Shown one piece after another: positions 24,853 through 37,082 of a stretch of DNA of 64,000 nucleotides (position 1 is its first letter; each line of letters starts with the position of its first letter). Location of the stretch: positions 17,678,060 through 17,742,059 of the forward strand of contig OZ038529.1 in the NCBI GenBank assembly GCA_964036665.1, in the 5' to 3' direction. The DNA comes from Gordius sp. MW1. Its lineage: Eukaryota > Nematomorpha > Gordioida > Gordea > Gordiidae. The notes under the pieces were generated by a model. That model did not search any database. It worked only from the letters and a program-made list of their open reading frames with translations, and was not told where the DNA came from. The position numbers and the translations under genes are program-made.

Positions 24853-25822
24853 GTATTTTTTGATATTTATACTACCTAGTTTTTTTATTTATTTCATTAT
24901 CTTCACAAAATATGTATTTATATCTAAGATTCAACTAATTTATATTTACTAACCTAGTGGCCTCCCCATAATATCTAAGGCCCCAAAAAGGAGGATTAAT
25001 CTTGTATTTCTCCTCATACCTATATATGACAAGTCAAAAGAGGCCCAACAAATCTTATTACAAATGTTTTACTGCCTCTTGCCCTTCAACAGCTTCAGAG
25101 TCTATGGCATATTATTAATTTATTATAAATTTGTTTAGTGTTTCTTATTTCTTGAAATTAAGTTTGGTAAAAAATAAAATTTTTCACATTCTTAAAAAGT
25201 TATTGATAGTTACCAGATTTTCACAACCAGCTATAACATTTTCTAATTAGATCTTTTTAAAACAAGAACAAGATTTTAAAGCATTTTTTTCTAGGCTCTT
25301 TTGTAAGCATTAAATGTAAAAATTGGGGTAAGACTTTCATCCATCAATCATCTTATATATCAATATAACAGTACATCAATAAGTAAACATTAGTTGAGAT
25401 GGATAAAAATAAAATAGATATAGTTAGTGATTCAGGTATAAATAAATTTGCTTTAAAATAATAGCAAAAACTAAATACAAAAGCTTATCTAATCACATGC
25501 ACATTGATACTAATCATATTTAGTAATGATCCCTTTACAATCTTTAAGGATCTAATTAAGTTATATAGCATCATAAATTGTATGTATAATTTCTATTTAA
25601 TCTAATGGCTAAAGAGATTGCCCTCTTAAAATTTAATATGTTTTCTATTAAAGTACAAAAAAAACTTTAGCAAATCTCTTATATGTTTAAGCTGAGATTA
25701 TCCTCTCAAATATCAATAATCATTCTAAATATTCCATTAATCAACTTGTAAACAAGAGTCTAAAGGCATGAGATAGCACTCGGATGATATCCTTTATATA
25801 ATAAATTTATTATATATTGCTT
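24853..25822. other. AT-rich DNA, no gene assigned
   Basis: An open plus-strand frame at about 24984-25138 (starting KRRINLVFLLIPIYD) could be an exon of the upstream gene, but no splice-compatible join was found and nothing was recognised. Confidence 0.4.
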
Positions 25823-26270
25823 AATTATACACCACCCTATACCAAACTACGTATATTAGTTATATAATTTAGTGTTTAATATATTGAGTATGTATAAATT
25901 GCTTTTATATTACTACATATATTTTATTATATACACTTAATTATATACGACCCTTATTTATTAATTATATAATCTAGTATTGAATATATTAAGTATGTAT
26001 AAATTGCTTTTATTTAATTACATATATTTATTATATTAACTATATACTACCCTATAACAAACTAATTTGAATTTTCTAATTATATAATTTAGTATTTAAT
26101 ATATTAAGTATGTATGAATTGCTTTTAAATAATTACATATATTTATTATATACACTTAATTATATACCACCCTATACCAAATAATTTGTATTTATTAATT
26201 ATATAATTTAGTGTATAATATATTATATTAAATATGTAGTAATTGCTTATATATAATTCTATATATAGTT
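25823..26270. repeat. AT-rich tandem array, about four units of 100-120 bp
   Basis: Units carry AATTATATACCACCCTATAC, then ATTATATAATTTAGT, then ATTAAGTATGTATAAATTGC. They start near 25825, 25940, 26039 and 26159 and differ by substitutions and small indels. Confidence 0.75.
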
Positions 26271-26710
26271 TTATATACAATTATTTGTTTAAACATATGT
26301 TCATATATTTTTTGCTAATTTTGATTGTAGATTTAATGTCTAATTTGTAAAGCTGTCAGTATTTTGAACTGTCGTTATTTTGAACATGATTCTAAAAAAT
26401 TTTGCACCTTTCATATGTAATTTTCACCTTTACAAATTGTGTATTTTTTAACTAATAGTAAATTTATTTACATAATTATAATGCCTATAGAATCTATGGA
26501 GCTTTTAATAATTAGTTTATTAATTAATGCTTATATAAATAATTTTATAAATATGTTCGTAGGCCAAAACTAATATTTATTTGTTAGTACATAGCTTGAA
26601 TTTGGAGGCACATTATGCAAATTTTTTTGTAACTTATCATCAATCTGAACTTAAAACTTCTGAAATAAATCCTTAAACCAAAATTATAAGGCGAAGCTAA
26701 AAAGTTTAAA

Positions 26711-26850
26711 GCGCAGCCAGGCTAAGGAAATGAGGGGATGTTGCCCCTCTAAAACTAGGACTAAATTTTTAAAAAATTGTCTTTTGCCCTTTTCTATATA
26801 CTTACCAAACTTGTTTCCCCTTTCTAATTTAAAGCCTGGCTACGCCCATG
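26711..26850. mobile_element. MITE, GCGTAGCCAG family (copy 4)
   Basis: Starts GCGCAGCCAGG (outer few bases lost) and ends CCTGGCTACGCCCATG. G-rich left shoulder and C-rich right shoulder as in the other copies. Confidence 0.65.
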
Positions 26851-28250
26851 TGTAATCGGTGTTTATACCTAATAGTAATTCCTGTAACGAAGCTAGGGAC
26901 CGCCAAGGCCCCCTCCCCAAGAGAAAGATAATTGCCCCTTTGCCTTCCCCAAGCATATATTTAATGTATCATAATTAATTTAAATAAATAATTTTTCTTA
27001 GTTTTAAATAAGAAAATCTTTTAATTAAGCTAAGTGATTTATTTATATTATATTTCCGCTTTGAATAAACAATGAAAAAAGATAATTAAAACTAACCTTA
27101 TTTTTAAAAGATCTAAACAGCAGCTTAAATTAAATTGGCATGGTATATTATTTGGGAGTGGGCATCAACAAATTATTATAAGTCAGTCGCTATATAGTTG
27201 TGCCAATGGTATCCTTTTTCAAAAATTATTTTTTTTCTCAATTAACCAGTTCGATTTTGGGCAGTCTTAATGTAACCTTAAATAGTTTCGTTGTTTTTAA
27301 CTATATGCATTTTTCATTATAAAAATGTATTTAATTGTGGGTAATTTAGCTTAAAGACATTCACGGCTCTTCTGATCAAAGAAAACAACGGCCCGGGGAC
27401 GGGCTGTAATATAACCTAGCGTGCTCGGGCCGTGCATAGGTATATGTAAGGCCCGCTGAGCACGTTACATAAATCATATAGATATTTTTTGTGTATTATG
27501 AATTATAAACAAAGTTGGGTTTTTATGATGTTTATATTTTTTTGTAAATATTCAATGTTTATAACAAAAAATATAAAATTATATTTTTCTCTTTACTCAT
27601 TCATTCATAAGTATCTCAAGGCGCATTTCAAATTGATAAGTGTTAATTATAGACTATATATAGACGTGGTCCACTTATATCATACTATTTGAAAATCTAT
27701 AAACTTTAGAGTAGGCTATTCTGATATTTAGATAATTCTAATTTAACTTGATTATTATTAACAAGTGTAACATATATATATTGTTTACTCAATAAAAAAA
27801 ATATTGAATATTAATAGATGCACAATAAAAGTTTTTGTATACAGTCCGAGACATTGTAAAAAATTAGCGGGCCGGATCTATCATTTATTATTTTTATGGG
27901 CCTGGACCTGGCCCAGGGTTTATATAATTGTAAGCGGCGGGCTGATGGATGCAAAGAGGCTCGTTGCAGTCCCTAATTCCCCATGCTTATGTCTAAGTCG
28001 AAGGAAAATTAAAGAGGGAAGATTTAAGATTTGGGAGCATAATATTCATATAGACCTAAAAAGGTACGAATTCAAGTAATTTTCGGAGAAAAAAAATTCG
28101 CAAAGAAAGAGCTTATCTAATCAAAAAAGCCCTTCTTTATTTTGATTGTTATCCTTCCATTATGCTAGCATATCAAGTAAATCTTTTAAATCGAATCCGA
28201 ATTTAACAAACAGGCAAGCATATCTCTAGAGATGGAAACAGGGGGTATTT
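26851..28250. other. Intergenic, AT-rich with GGCCCGG fragments
   Basis: Short GC-rich pieces at about 27388-27470 and 27865-27970 contain GGCCCGG-like motifs and resemble eroded hAT termini. No exon recognised; the open frames here overlap those fragments. Confidence 0.4.
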
Positions 28251-28255
28251 TCCCC

Positions 28256-29590
28256 TAGATTTTAGTGATTCGGAAAAACCGAGACGCTAGATTTTAGTGA
28301 TTCGGAAAAACCGAGACGAGACGAGAAATTAAAAAACTAACTTGAGATCGAGACGAGATTTTTGATGTCGAGACGAGACGATACGAGATTTTTTCGGCAA
28401 AATCTTCGGCTTAAATTTTTCAATGATTATAAAGTTTTTGTTAATTTAATTGTGAATTTTGATTTTGCGTAATTCCTATTGAGGTATTAGATGTTAATCA
28501 ATATGGCTGGAATGTATTTAATATTAAAAAAACAACCAAATGTAGTAAATATTATATATTTTTGCAAAAAATTAAAATTTCGGTAGTTTCAGATTATTAC
28601 CCAAGTATGAGTAGATCTTCGGGTGTGTGGTTAATTTAATAATAATTTTGTCACATATCCATGGTTATATATTAAAAAGTTTTAGGCTTAGAATGAGCTA
28701 AGTTCTAATGGTGCAGTAAATATTACTAAAGCATTTTTAAATTTTACAATTTCACATCCGGCCTGATGTGGTAATATTAAATTGGTGGTTAAATTGAATA
28801 AATATCCAAATTAAGTTAAGGGAGATTTTTAGAGCACCCTAGCAACAACAGTGCCTGCCAAACGATTAGTTTCAAACGTAAATTTGAGTATTCGATGCTG
28901 CGGGTGCATTCGAATTTCCTGGGATTTCTTTTTATAAATAATAATATTATTATTTACAATTTACACTCGCACTTTGTGGTTTATACTGTTATAGTAAAAA
29001 TGGAAAAAACTCTATGGGCTATGATTGATGATGGTAATATCAATGGACTAAGTTTGAGTTAAATTAATTAAACAAAGGGTTTAATGAGATTTTAGACGTG
29101 TTAATAAAGGGTTAGCCCAAATTTTTAATCAAGTCAAATATAGGGAAACTTATAAATTTCTAAGTCTATTTATATTTGACAAACACACTAAATTTGAAAA
29201 AATGGTATAATTTGCTAAAACCAAAAAATTTATCTATACTTCAATTTATATGGTTTTTTGTTTAATTTGCATTTTCTATAGAAAGTGCTATTTTTATTAA
29301 ATGGTTCATGACTTTATTCGTCAATGACATATCACAAAATCGTTTTCTAGTTTGTGTATTAAAGTTTTTCCATAACTTATCACTTATCTAACAATTGTAA
29401 TAAATCAGGTGAAATTTTTATTTATTATACAAAAATTTACAAAAGAGTCGAGACAAGTCGAGAATTCTCGTCTATACAAGTCGAGAATTCTCGTTGAGAC
29501 GAGACCGTTTTTCTAGACCGAGACGAGATCGAGATTTTCACAATCACACCGGAGACGGGAGATTTCGCTGTCGAGACCGAGACGCGATCG
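28256..29590. mobile_element. Probable hAT relic with GAGACGAGACG ends
   Basis: The left end has a duplicated TAGTGATTCGGAAAAACC followed by GAGACGAGACGAG. The right end, read in complement, has GTGATTGTGAAAATCTCGAT followed by CTCGTCTCGG. Ends of the type TAG-TGA followed by GAGACG repeats resemble known hAT families. The interior is AT-rich and non-coding. No clear target duplication. Confidence 0.5.
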
Positions 29591-29912
29591 TAGGCAGATG
29601 GTATTTTAAACTAAAAACATATGAACTATAAATTTAGCCTATAATCTAACATAATTATTGCTTAAACTTTTTTAAATTAACAATGTCAATTCTAAAATAG
29701 ATACGAAATTCTATAAATCTATATATATAAAGTAAAGGAATTGTACTCAACTCAATTAAAACTCAGCCCACCTAAAACACCAATCTTAGATATTTAAAGT
29801 ATGAATGAATGTTTAACATTCAGTAACTGCTAATATTATTTTATTATATATATCTTTATATAACATATACACATATATTATATTATATAACATATGTAGA
29901 TATTAAATATAT

Positions 29913-29932
29913 CCTAACCCTAACCCTAACCC
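29913..29932. repeat. Short interstitial telomere-like tract
   Basis: CCTAACCCTAACCCTAACCC, just over three TTAGGG units, about 80 bp before the long microsatellite. A weaker GGGTTAGGGTTAG occurs at about 14359. Confidence 0.8.
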
Positions 29933-29944
29933 AATTATAATACG

Positions 29945-29987
29945 ATTAGTTGAGCTGCGTTTTAATCTTAGTTGAGCTGCGTTTTAG
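29945..29987. repeat. Tandem duplication TTAGTTGAGCTGCGTTTTA
   Basis: Two adjacent copies of the 19-22-bp motif lie immediately before the (GTAT)n array. Confidence 0.8.
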
Positions 29988-30014
29988 TCGAGATGAGCAG
30001 GAGCGAAGTAAAGT

Positions 30015-31358
30015 GTATGTATGTATGTATGTATGTATGTATGTATGTATGTATGTATGTATGTATGTATGTATGTATGTATGTATGTATGTATGTATGT
30101 ATGTATGTATGTATGTATGTATGTATGTATGTATGTATGTATGTATGTATGTATGTATGTATGTATGTATGTATGTATGTATGTATGTATGTATGTATGT
30201 ATGTATGTATGTATGTATGTATGTATGTATGTATGTATGTATGTATGTATGTATGTATGTATGTATGTATGTATGTATGTATGTATGTATGTATGTATGT
30301 ATGTATGTATGTATGTATGTATGTATGTATGTATGTATGTATGTATGTATGTATGTATGTATGTATGTATGTATGTATGTATGTATGTATGTATGTATGT
30401 ATGTATGTATGTATGTATGTATGTATGTATGTATGTATGTATGTATGTATGTATGTATGTATGTATGTATGTATGTATGTATGTATGTATGTATGTATGT
30501 ATGTATGTATGTATGTATGTATGTATGTATGTATGTATGTATGTATGTATGTATGTATGTATGTATGTATGTATGTATGTATGTATGTATGTATGTATGT
30601 ATGTATGTATGTATGTATGTATGTATGTATGTATGTATGTATGTATGTATGTATGTATGTATGTATGTATGTATGTATGTATGTATGTATGTATGTATGT
30701 ATGTATGTATGTATGTATGTATGTATGTATGTATGTATGTATGTATGTATGTATGTATGTATGTATGTATGTATGTATGTATGTATGTATGTATGTATGT
30801 ATGTATGTATGTATGTATGTATGTATGTATGTATGTATGTATGTATGTATGTATGTATGTATGTATGTATGTATGTATGTATGTATGTATGTATGTATGT
30901 ATGTATGTATGTATGTATGTATGTATGTATGTATGTATGTATGTATGTATGTATGTATGTATGTATGTATGTATGTATGTATGTATGTATGTATGTATGT
31001 ATGTATGTATGTATGTATGTATGTATGTATGTATGTATGTATGTATGTATGTATGTATGTATGTATGTATGTATGTATGTATGTATGTATGTATGTATGT
31101 ATGTATGTATGTATGTATGTATGTATGTATGTATGTATGTATGTATGTATGTATGTATGTATGTATGTATGTATGTATGTATGTATGTATGTATGTATGT
31201 ATGTATGTATGTATGTATGTATGTATGTATGTATGTATGTATGTATGTATGTATGTATGTATGTATGTATGTATGTATGTATGTATGTATGTATGTATGT
31301 ATGTATGTATGTATGTATGTATGTATGTATGTATGTATGTATGTATGTATGTATGTAT
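30015..31358. repeat. (GTAT)n microsatellite, 336 uninterrupted units
   Basis: 1,344 bp of perfect tetranucleotide with no interruption visible. The terminal GTATGTAT (31351-31358) is the left target duplication of the adjacent hAT-like element. All long reading frames here (repeated MYVC or IHTY) are artefacts. Confidence 0.97.
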
Positions 31359-31817
31359 TAGTGTTGTAAAAAACCAAGGGTTTCTATTGGTTGCCTGCAA
31401 GCGTTGGCGTTTTTTTTCACCCAACCTTTTCAGTGTTAGGTGAATTTTCTTGGGAGGGCTTTGGCGTTTGGCGTTTTTGTAAAAAACACCCAAAGCGTTT
31501 TGGGTGTTTTTTTTGGGGCACCTTTGGCGTTTAGGTTTGGGTGTATTAAAGAGCTAAAGGGTTTGGGTGGATAATATTATTAACCTTTTGGTTTAGTTTT
31601 GGTCGTTTTGGGTTGGGCATGCAAATATATCAATTTGTTTATCATATTTGAGTATTTAGATTTAGGTAATGAACTTTTAATTTAAGAAAATAAAAATAAA
31701 TGTATCATGACGTCACAATCTAGTAAATTCAGTAAATTATAATTAATTATTATGCATTATAGAAGTAGGTAGTAAATTAATATGTTTTATTTATGAAAAA
31801 AATTTGTGAAGATTTGC
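31359..31817 (+). repeat. Left inverted arm of the foldback element
   Basis: Contains repeated GGCGTTT/AAACACCC motifs, TGACGTCA at about 31708-31715, and AT-rich inner sequence. Its reverse complement is found at 35997-36464 with few differences, apart from the 40 bp next to the tip. Confidence 0.88.
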
Positions 31818-32975
31818 CCCCCCCCTTATTTTTTACCCTCTTTCTCACCTGGGGAGGAACGGCGGGCAGGTGGGGTGTTTGCCCCCCCCCTTAATTTTTT
31901 ACCCTCTTTCTGATGCGGGGGAGAGGGGGGGGGGCATGGGGGGTGTTTTGCCCCCCCCCCCTAATTTTTTACCCTCTTTCTGATGTGGGGGAGAGGGGGG
32001 CATGGGGGGTGTTTTGCCCCCCCCCCCCTAATTTTTTACCCTCTTTCTGATGTGGGGGAGAGGGGGGGGCATAGGAGGTGTTTTGCCCCCCCCCCTAATT
32101 TTTTACCCTCTTTCTGGTCCGGGGGAGAGGGGGGGCATGGGGGGTGTTTTGCCCCCCCCCCAATTTTTTACCCTCTTTCTGATGCGAGGGAGAGGGGGGG
32201 CAGGGGGTGTTTTGCCCCCCCCCCCCCCCTAATTTTTTATCCTCTTTCTAATGCGGGGGAGAGGGGGGCATGGGGGGGTGTTATGCCCCCCCCCCTAGTT
32301 TTTTACCCTCTTTTTAATGCGGGGGAGAGGGAAGCATGGGGGTGTTTTGCCGCGGGGGAGAGGGGGGCATGGGGGGTGTTTTGCCCCCCCCCCATTTTTT
32401 ACCCTCTTTCTGATGCGAGGGAGAGAGGGGGGCAAGGAGTCTTTTGCCCCTCCCCCCCCCCCTAATTTTTTATCCTCTTTCTAATGCGGGGAGGGGGGGG
32501 GGGCATGGGGGGTGTTTTGCCCCCCCCCCTAATTTTTTACCCTCTTTCTGATGCGAGGGAGAGGGGGGGGGCAAGGGGTGTTTTGCCCCCCCCTAATTTT
32601 TTATCCTCTTTCTAATGCGGGGGAGAGGGGGGCATGGGGGGTGTTTTGCCCCCCCCCCTAATTTTTTACCCTCTTTTAATGCGGGCGAGAGGGAGGCATG
32701 GGGGGTGTTTTGCCCCCCCCCTATTTTTTACCCTCTTTCTAATGTGGGGGAGAGGGGGGGGGGGCATGGGGGGTGTTTTGCCCCCCCCCCTTTTTTACCC
32801 TCTTTCTAATGCGGGGGAGAGGGGGGGCATGGGGGATGTTTGCCCCCCCCCTCAATTTTTTACCCTCTTTCTGATGCGAGGGAGAAGGGGGGCAGGAGGT
32901 GTTTTGCCCCCTCCCCCCCCCCAATTTTTTACCCTCTTTCTGATGCGGGGGAGAGGGGTGCAGGTGGGGTGTTTT
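31818..32975 (+). repeat. G/C-homopolymer minisatellite array, left arm (about 16 units)
   Basis: The unit is about 65-72 bp: C7-C12, TAATTTTTTACCCTCTTTCT, GATGCGGGGGAGAGG, then G-runs around CAT, then TGTTTTGC. Units vary mainly in C- and G-run length. The proline-rich or glycine-rich reading frames across it are by-products of the repeat. Confidence 0.93.
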
Positions 32976-34269
32976 TAATAAATAGAAAACGATTATAAAG
33001 TGAGATTTATCTGGCCATTCGAGAGCAGATTTTGAATTCAATCCTTCAATTAAAAATTAATATTTTAATTCATTCTAAATTAATGACAGCTAACAGACCC
33101 CCATTTAAATATTCCCGGCAATAGCAATTTTAATCACAAAATTTAATTTAAATATATTTTGAATTCCTCGCCTCTTGTAAAAGATAAAGACTTATTAATT
33201 ATATAATATCCCTTTTATTTTATATTTAAACTATATTTTCAATATGAGAGAACGGCATACCGCGCGACTCGACATATCACCACTCCCATGTATCATGTAC
33301 ATGTTCATGTACTAATCCACCCTCTCTCTCCCTTTCTCGTTGCAATGCATGCGCAACCTATCAGATTTAAGATAAGTACTAAACTAAATATATAAAAAAA
33401 TCATGGCACAACAAGGCATGGTGTGGCGTGGGCTGGCTAGGCTCTTTATTACATCATTTTACATTCATTTCTTTTTTAACGTAACATATCAAGGTATGTA
33501 GAAGTTGCGAATCATATTATTATAAATAAAATTAATGAAAATTAAACTTTTTTTTATTATGTCAACTACTAATTAAGTCATAAGCAATAAGAAAATTAAG
33601 TTTCTTATTAAATAATAAGCAACAATTTTAATTAAGATGCTTAACTCATTTTTGTTACTCAGAAAAGTCCGATTTTTTTTATGATCCTTAGCATTATAAA
33701 CGCGAGGTCTAAGTCAACAGGACGTAGAGTGTTGGTGCCTTGTCTTGTGAAAGCATAGTAATTAATAGCATGATATGCTTTTTGGAAATACCTTAAGTTT
33801 TTCCATTAAATGCCCAGATAACTTAAATAGTAAAACTTACTCACCCGTGATGGCAAATTTTTTTAAATTGGTAAAATTTCATATTAATATTATATTTAAT
33901 AATACAGCTTATTCTTAAATGAAGTTAAATTAAAAAATTTATTTTAATTGATATGGTATATTAAGACAATTGTTGACCGCAAATCTTCAAAAATATATTT
34001 TCGAATATTAGAAAATCTTTGTCATATAATAAGTCAATTTTCAAAAAAAAAAAAAATTTCAATAGAAAATGTTGATTAAGACATTTGTCTCCACTGTGAC
34101 CGCAAATCTTCCCAAAAATATTTTTTATAATAGTAGAACATAAATATAAGAAGTCTATTTTCAAAAAAAATACTAATTTCAATATAAAATGTTGATTATG
34201 ACATTTGTCACCACCGTGACCGCAAAAATTCACAAAAATATTTTGAAAGGGTTAAAAAGGGCTTTCCGG
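32976..34269. other. Unique centre of the foldback element
   Basis: AT-rich, no ORF of note. About 2.3 tandem copies of a roughly 120-bp unit lie at 33963-34255, marked by TGACCGCAAATCTTC and AAAATGTTGATTA. Confidence 0.7.
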
Positions 34270-35996
34270 TCCCCCCCCCCCGGGTGATAAAGAGAGTAAA
34301 AAATAAGAAGAGGGCCGATTCACCCCCCCCCCTCTCCCCGGCATCAGAAAGAGGGTAAAAAATAAGGGGGGGGGGGGACAAAACACCCCCCATGCCCCCC
34401 CCCTCTCCCCCGCATCAGAAAGAGGGTAAAAAATTAGGGGAGGTGTAAAACACCCCCCTGCCAGCCCCCTCTCCCTCGCATCAGAAAGAGGGTAAAAAAT
34501 TAGGGGGGAGGGGGGCCAAACACCCCCCTGCCCCCCCCCTCTCCCCCGCATCAGAAAGAGGGTAAAAAATTGGGGGGGGGGCAAAACACCCCCCATGCCC
34601 CCCTCTCCTCCGGATCAGAAAGAGGGTAAATAATTAGGGGGGGCAAAACACCCCCTATGCCCCCCCTCTCTTCCACATCAAAAAGAGGGTAAAAAATTAG
34701 GGGGGAGGGGGGGGGACAAAACACCCCCTGCCCCCTCTCCCCCACTTAAGAAAGAGGGTAAAAAAATTAGGGGGGAGGGGGGGGGGGGACAAAACACCCC
34801 CTGCCCCCTCTCCCCCACTTAAGAAAGAGGGTAAAAAATTAGGAAGGGGCAAAACACCCCCCTTCCACCCCCCTCTCCCTCGCATCAGAAAGAGGGTAAA
34901 AAATTGGGGGGGGGGGCAAAAACCCCCCATGCCCCCCTCTCCCCCACATCAGAAAGAGGGTAAAAAATTAGGGGGAGGGGCAAAACACCCCCCTTTTCCT
35001 CGCATCAGAAAGAGGGTTAAAAAATTAGGGGGGAGGGGGGGGACAAAACACCCCCTGCCCCCTCTCCACCACTTAAGAAAGAGGGTAAAAAATTAGGAAG
35101 GGGCAAAACACCCCCTGCCCCCCCTCTCCCCCGCATCAGAAAGAGGGTAAAAAATTAGGGGGGAGGGGGGCAAAACACCCCCTGCCCCCCCCCTCTCCCT
35201 CGCATCAGAAAGAGGGTAAAAAATTCGGGGGGGGGGGGCAAAACACCCCCCATGCCCCCCTCTCCCCCACATCAGAAAGAGGGTAAAAAATTAGGGGGAG
35301 GGGCAAAACACCCCCCTTTTCCTCGCATCAGAAAGAGGGTAAAAAATTAGGGGGAGGGGGGCAAAACACCCCCCTGCCCCCCCCCCCCCCCGCATCAGAA
35401 AGAGGGTAAAAAATTAGGGGGGGGGCAAAACACCCCCCTGCCCCCCGCATCAGAAAGAGGGTAAAGAATTAGGGGGGGGGGGCAAAACACCCCATTGCCC
35501 CCCTCTCCCTCGCATCAGAAAGAGGGTAAAAAATTAGGGGGGGGGGGGGGTGGCAATACACCCCCCATGCCCCCCCTCTCCTCCACATCAGAAAGAGGGT
35601 AAAAAATTAGGTGGCGGGGGGCAAAACACCCCCCTCTCCCTCGCATCAGAAAGAGGGTAAAAAAGTAGGGGGGACAGGGGGGCAATACACCCCCCATGCC
35701 CCCCCCCTCTCCCCCACATCAGAAAGAGGGTGAAAAATTAGGTGGGGGGGGGGGCAAAACACCCCCCATGCCCCCCTCTCCCCCACATCAGAAAGAGGGT
35801 AAAAAATTAGGGGGGGGGCAAAACACCCCCCTCTCCCCCGCATCAGAAAGAGGGTAAAAAATTAGGGGGGGGGCAAAATGCCCCCCTCTCCCCCGCACCA
35901 GAAAGAGGGTAAAAAATTAGGGGGGGGGGGCAAACACCCCACCTGCCCGCCGTTCCTCCCCAGGTGAGAAAGAGGGTAAAAAATAAGGGGGGGGGG
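34270..35996 (-). repeat. G/C-homopolymer minisatellite array, right arm (about 25 units, inverted)
   Basis: Same unit as 31818-32975 in reverse orientation and with more copies. The outermost units of the two arms match especially well, including the variant with AGGTGAGAAAGAGGG next to the unique arm. This makes the arms symmetrical except for copy number. Confidence 0.93.
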
Positions 35997-36464
35997 CAAA
36001 TCTTCACAAATTTTTTTCATAAATAAAACATATTAATTTACTACCTACTTCTATAATGCATAATAATTAATTATAATTTACTGAATTTACTAGATTGTGA
36101 CGTCATGATACATTTATTTTTATTTTCTTAAATTAAAAGTTCATTACCTAAATCTAAATACACAAATATGATAAACAAATTGATATATTTGTATGCCCAA
36201 CCCAAAACGACCAAAACTAAACCAAAAGGTTAATAATATTATCCACCCAAACCCTTTAGCTCTTTAATACACCCAAACCTAAACGCCAAAGGTGCCCCAA
36301 AAAAAACACCCAAAACGCTTTGGGTGTTTTTTACGAAAACGCCAAACGCCAAAGCCCTCCCAAGAAAATTCACCTAACACTGAAAAGGTTGGGTGAAAAA
36401 AAACGCCAACAACTAAGCTTAGCAATACGCTGGGAAAAACCAGCCAGCCGTTTTTACAACACTA
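35997..36464 (-). repeat. Right inverted arm of the foldback element
   Basis: Reverse complement of 31359-31817. The last 45 bp differ (for example CAGCCAGCCG), but the terminal TTTTTACAACACTA is kept. Confidence 0.88.
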
Positions 36465-36605
36465 GTATGTATGTATGTATGTATGTATGTATGTATGTAT
36501 GTATGTATGTATGTATGTATGTATGTATGTATGTATGTATGTATGTATGTATGTATGTATGTATGTATGTATGTATGTATGTATGTATGTATGTATGTAT
36601 GTATG
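36465..36605. repeat. (GTAT)n microsatellite, middle remnant
   Basis: 141 bp of GTAT between the foldback element and the 5' LTR of the gypsy element. The first 8 bp are the right-hand duplication of the former; the last GTATG is the left-hand duplication of the latter. Confidence 0.95.
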
Positions 36606-37082
36606 TGTGGTAATCGCCGTACGTCTATCTATTCAGTTACTGGTGCGCGTTACACGTCAATCACGTCAAGTCATGTACTGGTGCGCGTTACACGTCAATC
36701 ACGTCAAATCAGTTACTGGTGCGCGTTATACGTCAATGGGAGAGTTATCAATATTGTTGTTTTGAAGTTGTGGTGTGTTGTGTTGGTGTGGAGAAACACG
36801 ATATATAAAGACTGAAGACAACACACCCGGATTCACTTATCACTTATCCATTTTGATCTCATAATATATAACTCTCTCCCACTCGTCAACGTACTTACAC
36901 CCTCTCCTCATTTTGCACCAATTTAAACGTAGCCATTTTCGCATTTAATACTTCCATAACTTTTGTCATTTAATTGTAAATTATTTCGTGTAAACTATAT
37001 CTTGTTCTGTTATTCTTGGAAATTATGTAAGCACGGATTACTTACAATTTAATAATCTATTAAAACTTAATGATATATTACA
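36606..37082 (+). repeat. 5' LTR of the gypsy element
   Basis: 477 bp. Holds three tandem ACTGGTGCGCGTTA-type units with TACACGTCAATCACGTCA, and a TATATAAA-like promoter motif at about 36800. Followed by TGGTGATAGC, a possible primer-binding site 2 bp downstream. Confidence 0.93.

Larger units (their letters stand above)
31359..36464. mobile_element. Palindromic (foldback) hAT-like element, 5.1 kb, with inverted minisatellite arms
   Basis: Ends are TAGTGTTGTAAAAA and its inverse TTTTTACAACACTA, flanked by GTATGTAT on both sides. Ends of this type plus an 8-bp duplication fit the hAT superfamily; because the target is itself (GTAT)n, the duplication alone is weak proof. Left arm 31359-31817 and right arm about 35997-36464 are near-identical inverted repeats, except for roughly 40 bp just inside the tips. 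Inside each arm is an array of the same G/C-rich minisatellite in opposite orientation (31818-32975 and 34270-35996). A 1.3-kb unique centre (32976-34269) has no ORF. No transposase is present, so the element is non-autonomous. Confidence 0.85.

Noticed and set aside
25823-26270. Origin or mitochondrial control-region-like AT array
   Set aside because: It is a simple diverged tandem repeat in nuclear context, with no mitochondrial gene nearby.
27804-28079. 91-codon plus-strand ORF
   Set aside because: It overlaps GGCCCGG-type transposon-end sequence and matches nothing known.
29946-31493. Long ORFs of repeated MYVC or IHTY in several frames on both strands
   Set aside because: They are translations of the (GTAT)n microsatellite, open in every frame because the repeat contains no stop in either strand.
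31983-35843. Gly/Pro-rich ORFs on both strands across the minisatellite
   Set aside because: They follow the repeat unit, shift frame with run-length changes and have no conserved start or end.
31818-35996. CRISPR-like regular array
   Set aside because: The whole 65-72-bp unit is conserved, with no unique spacers; the context is eukaryotic and the array belongs to a transposon arm.
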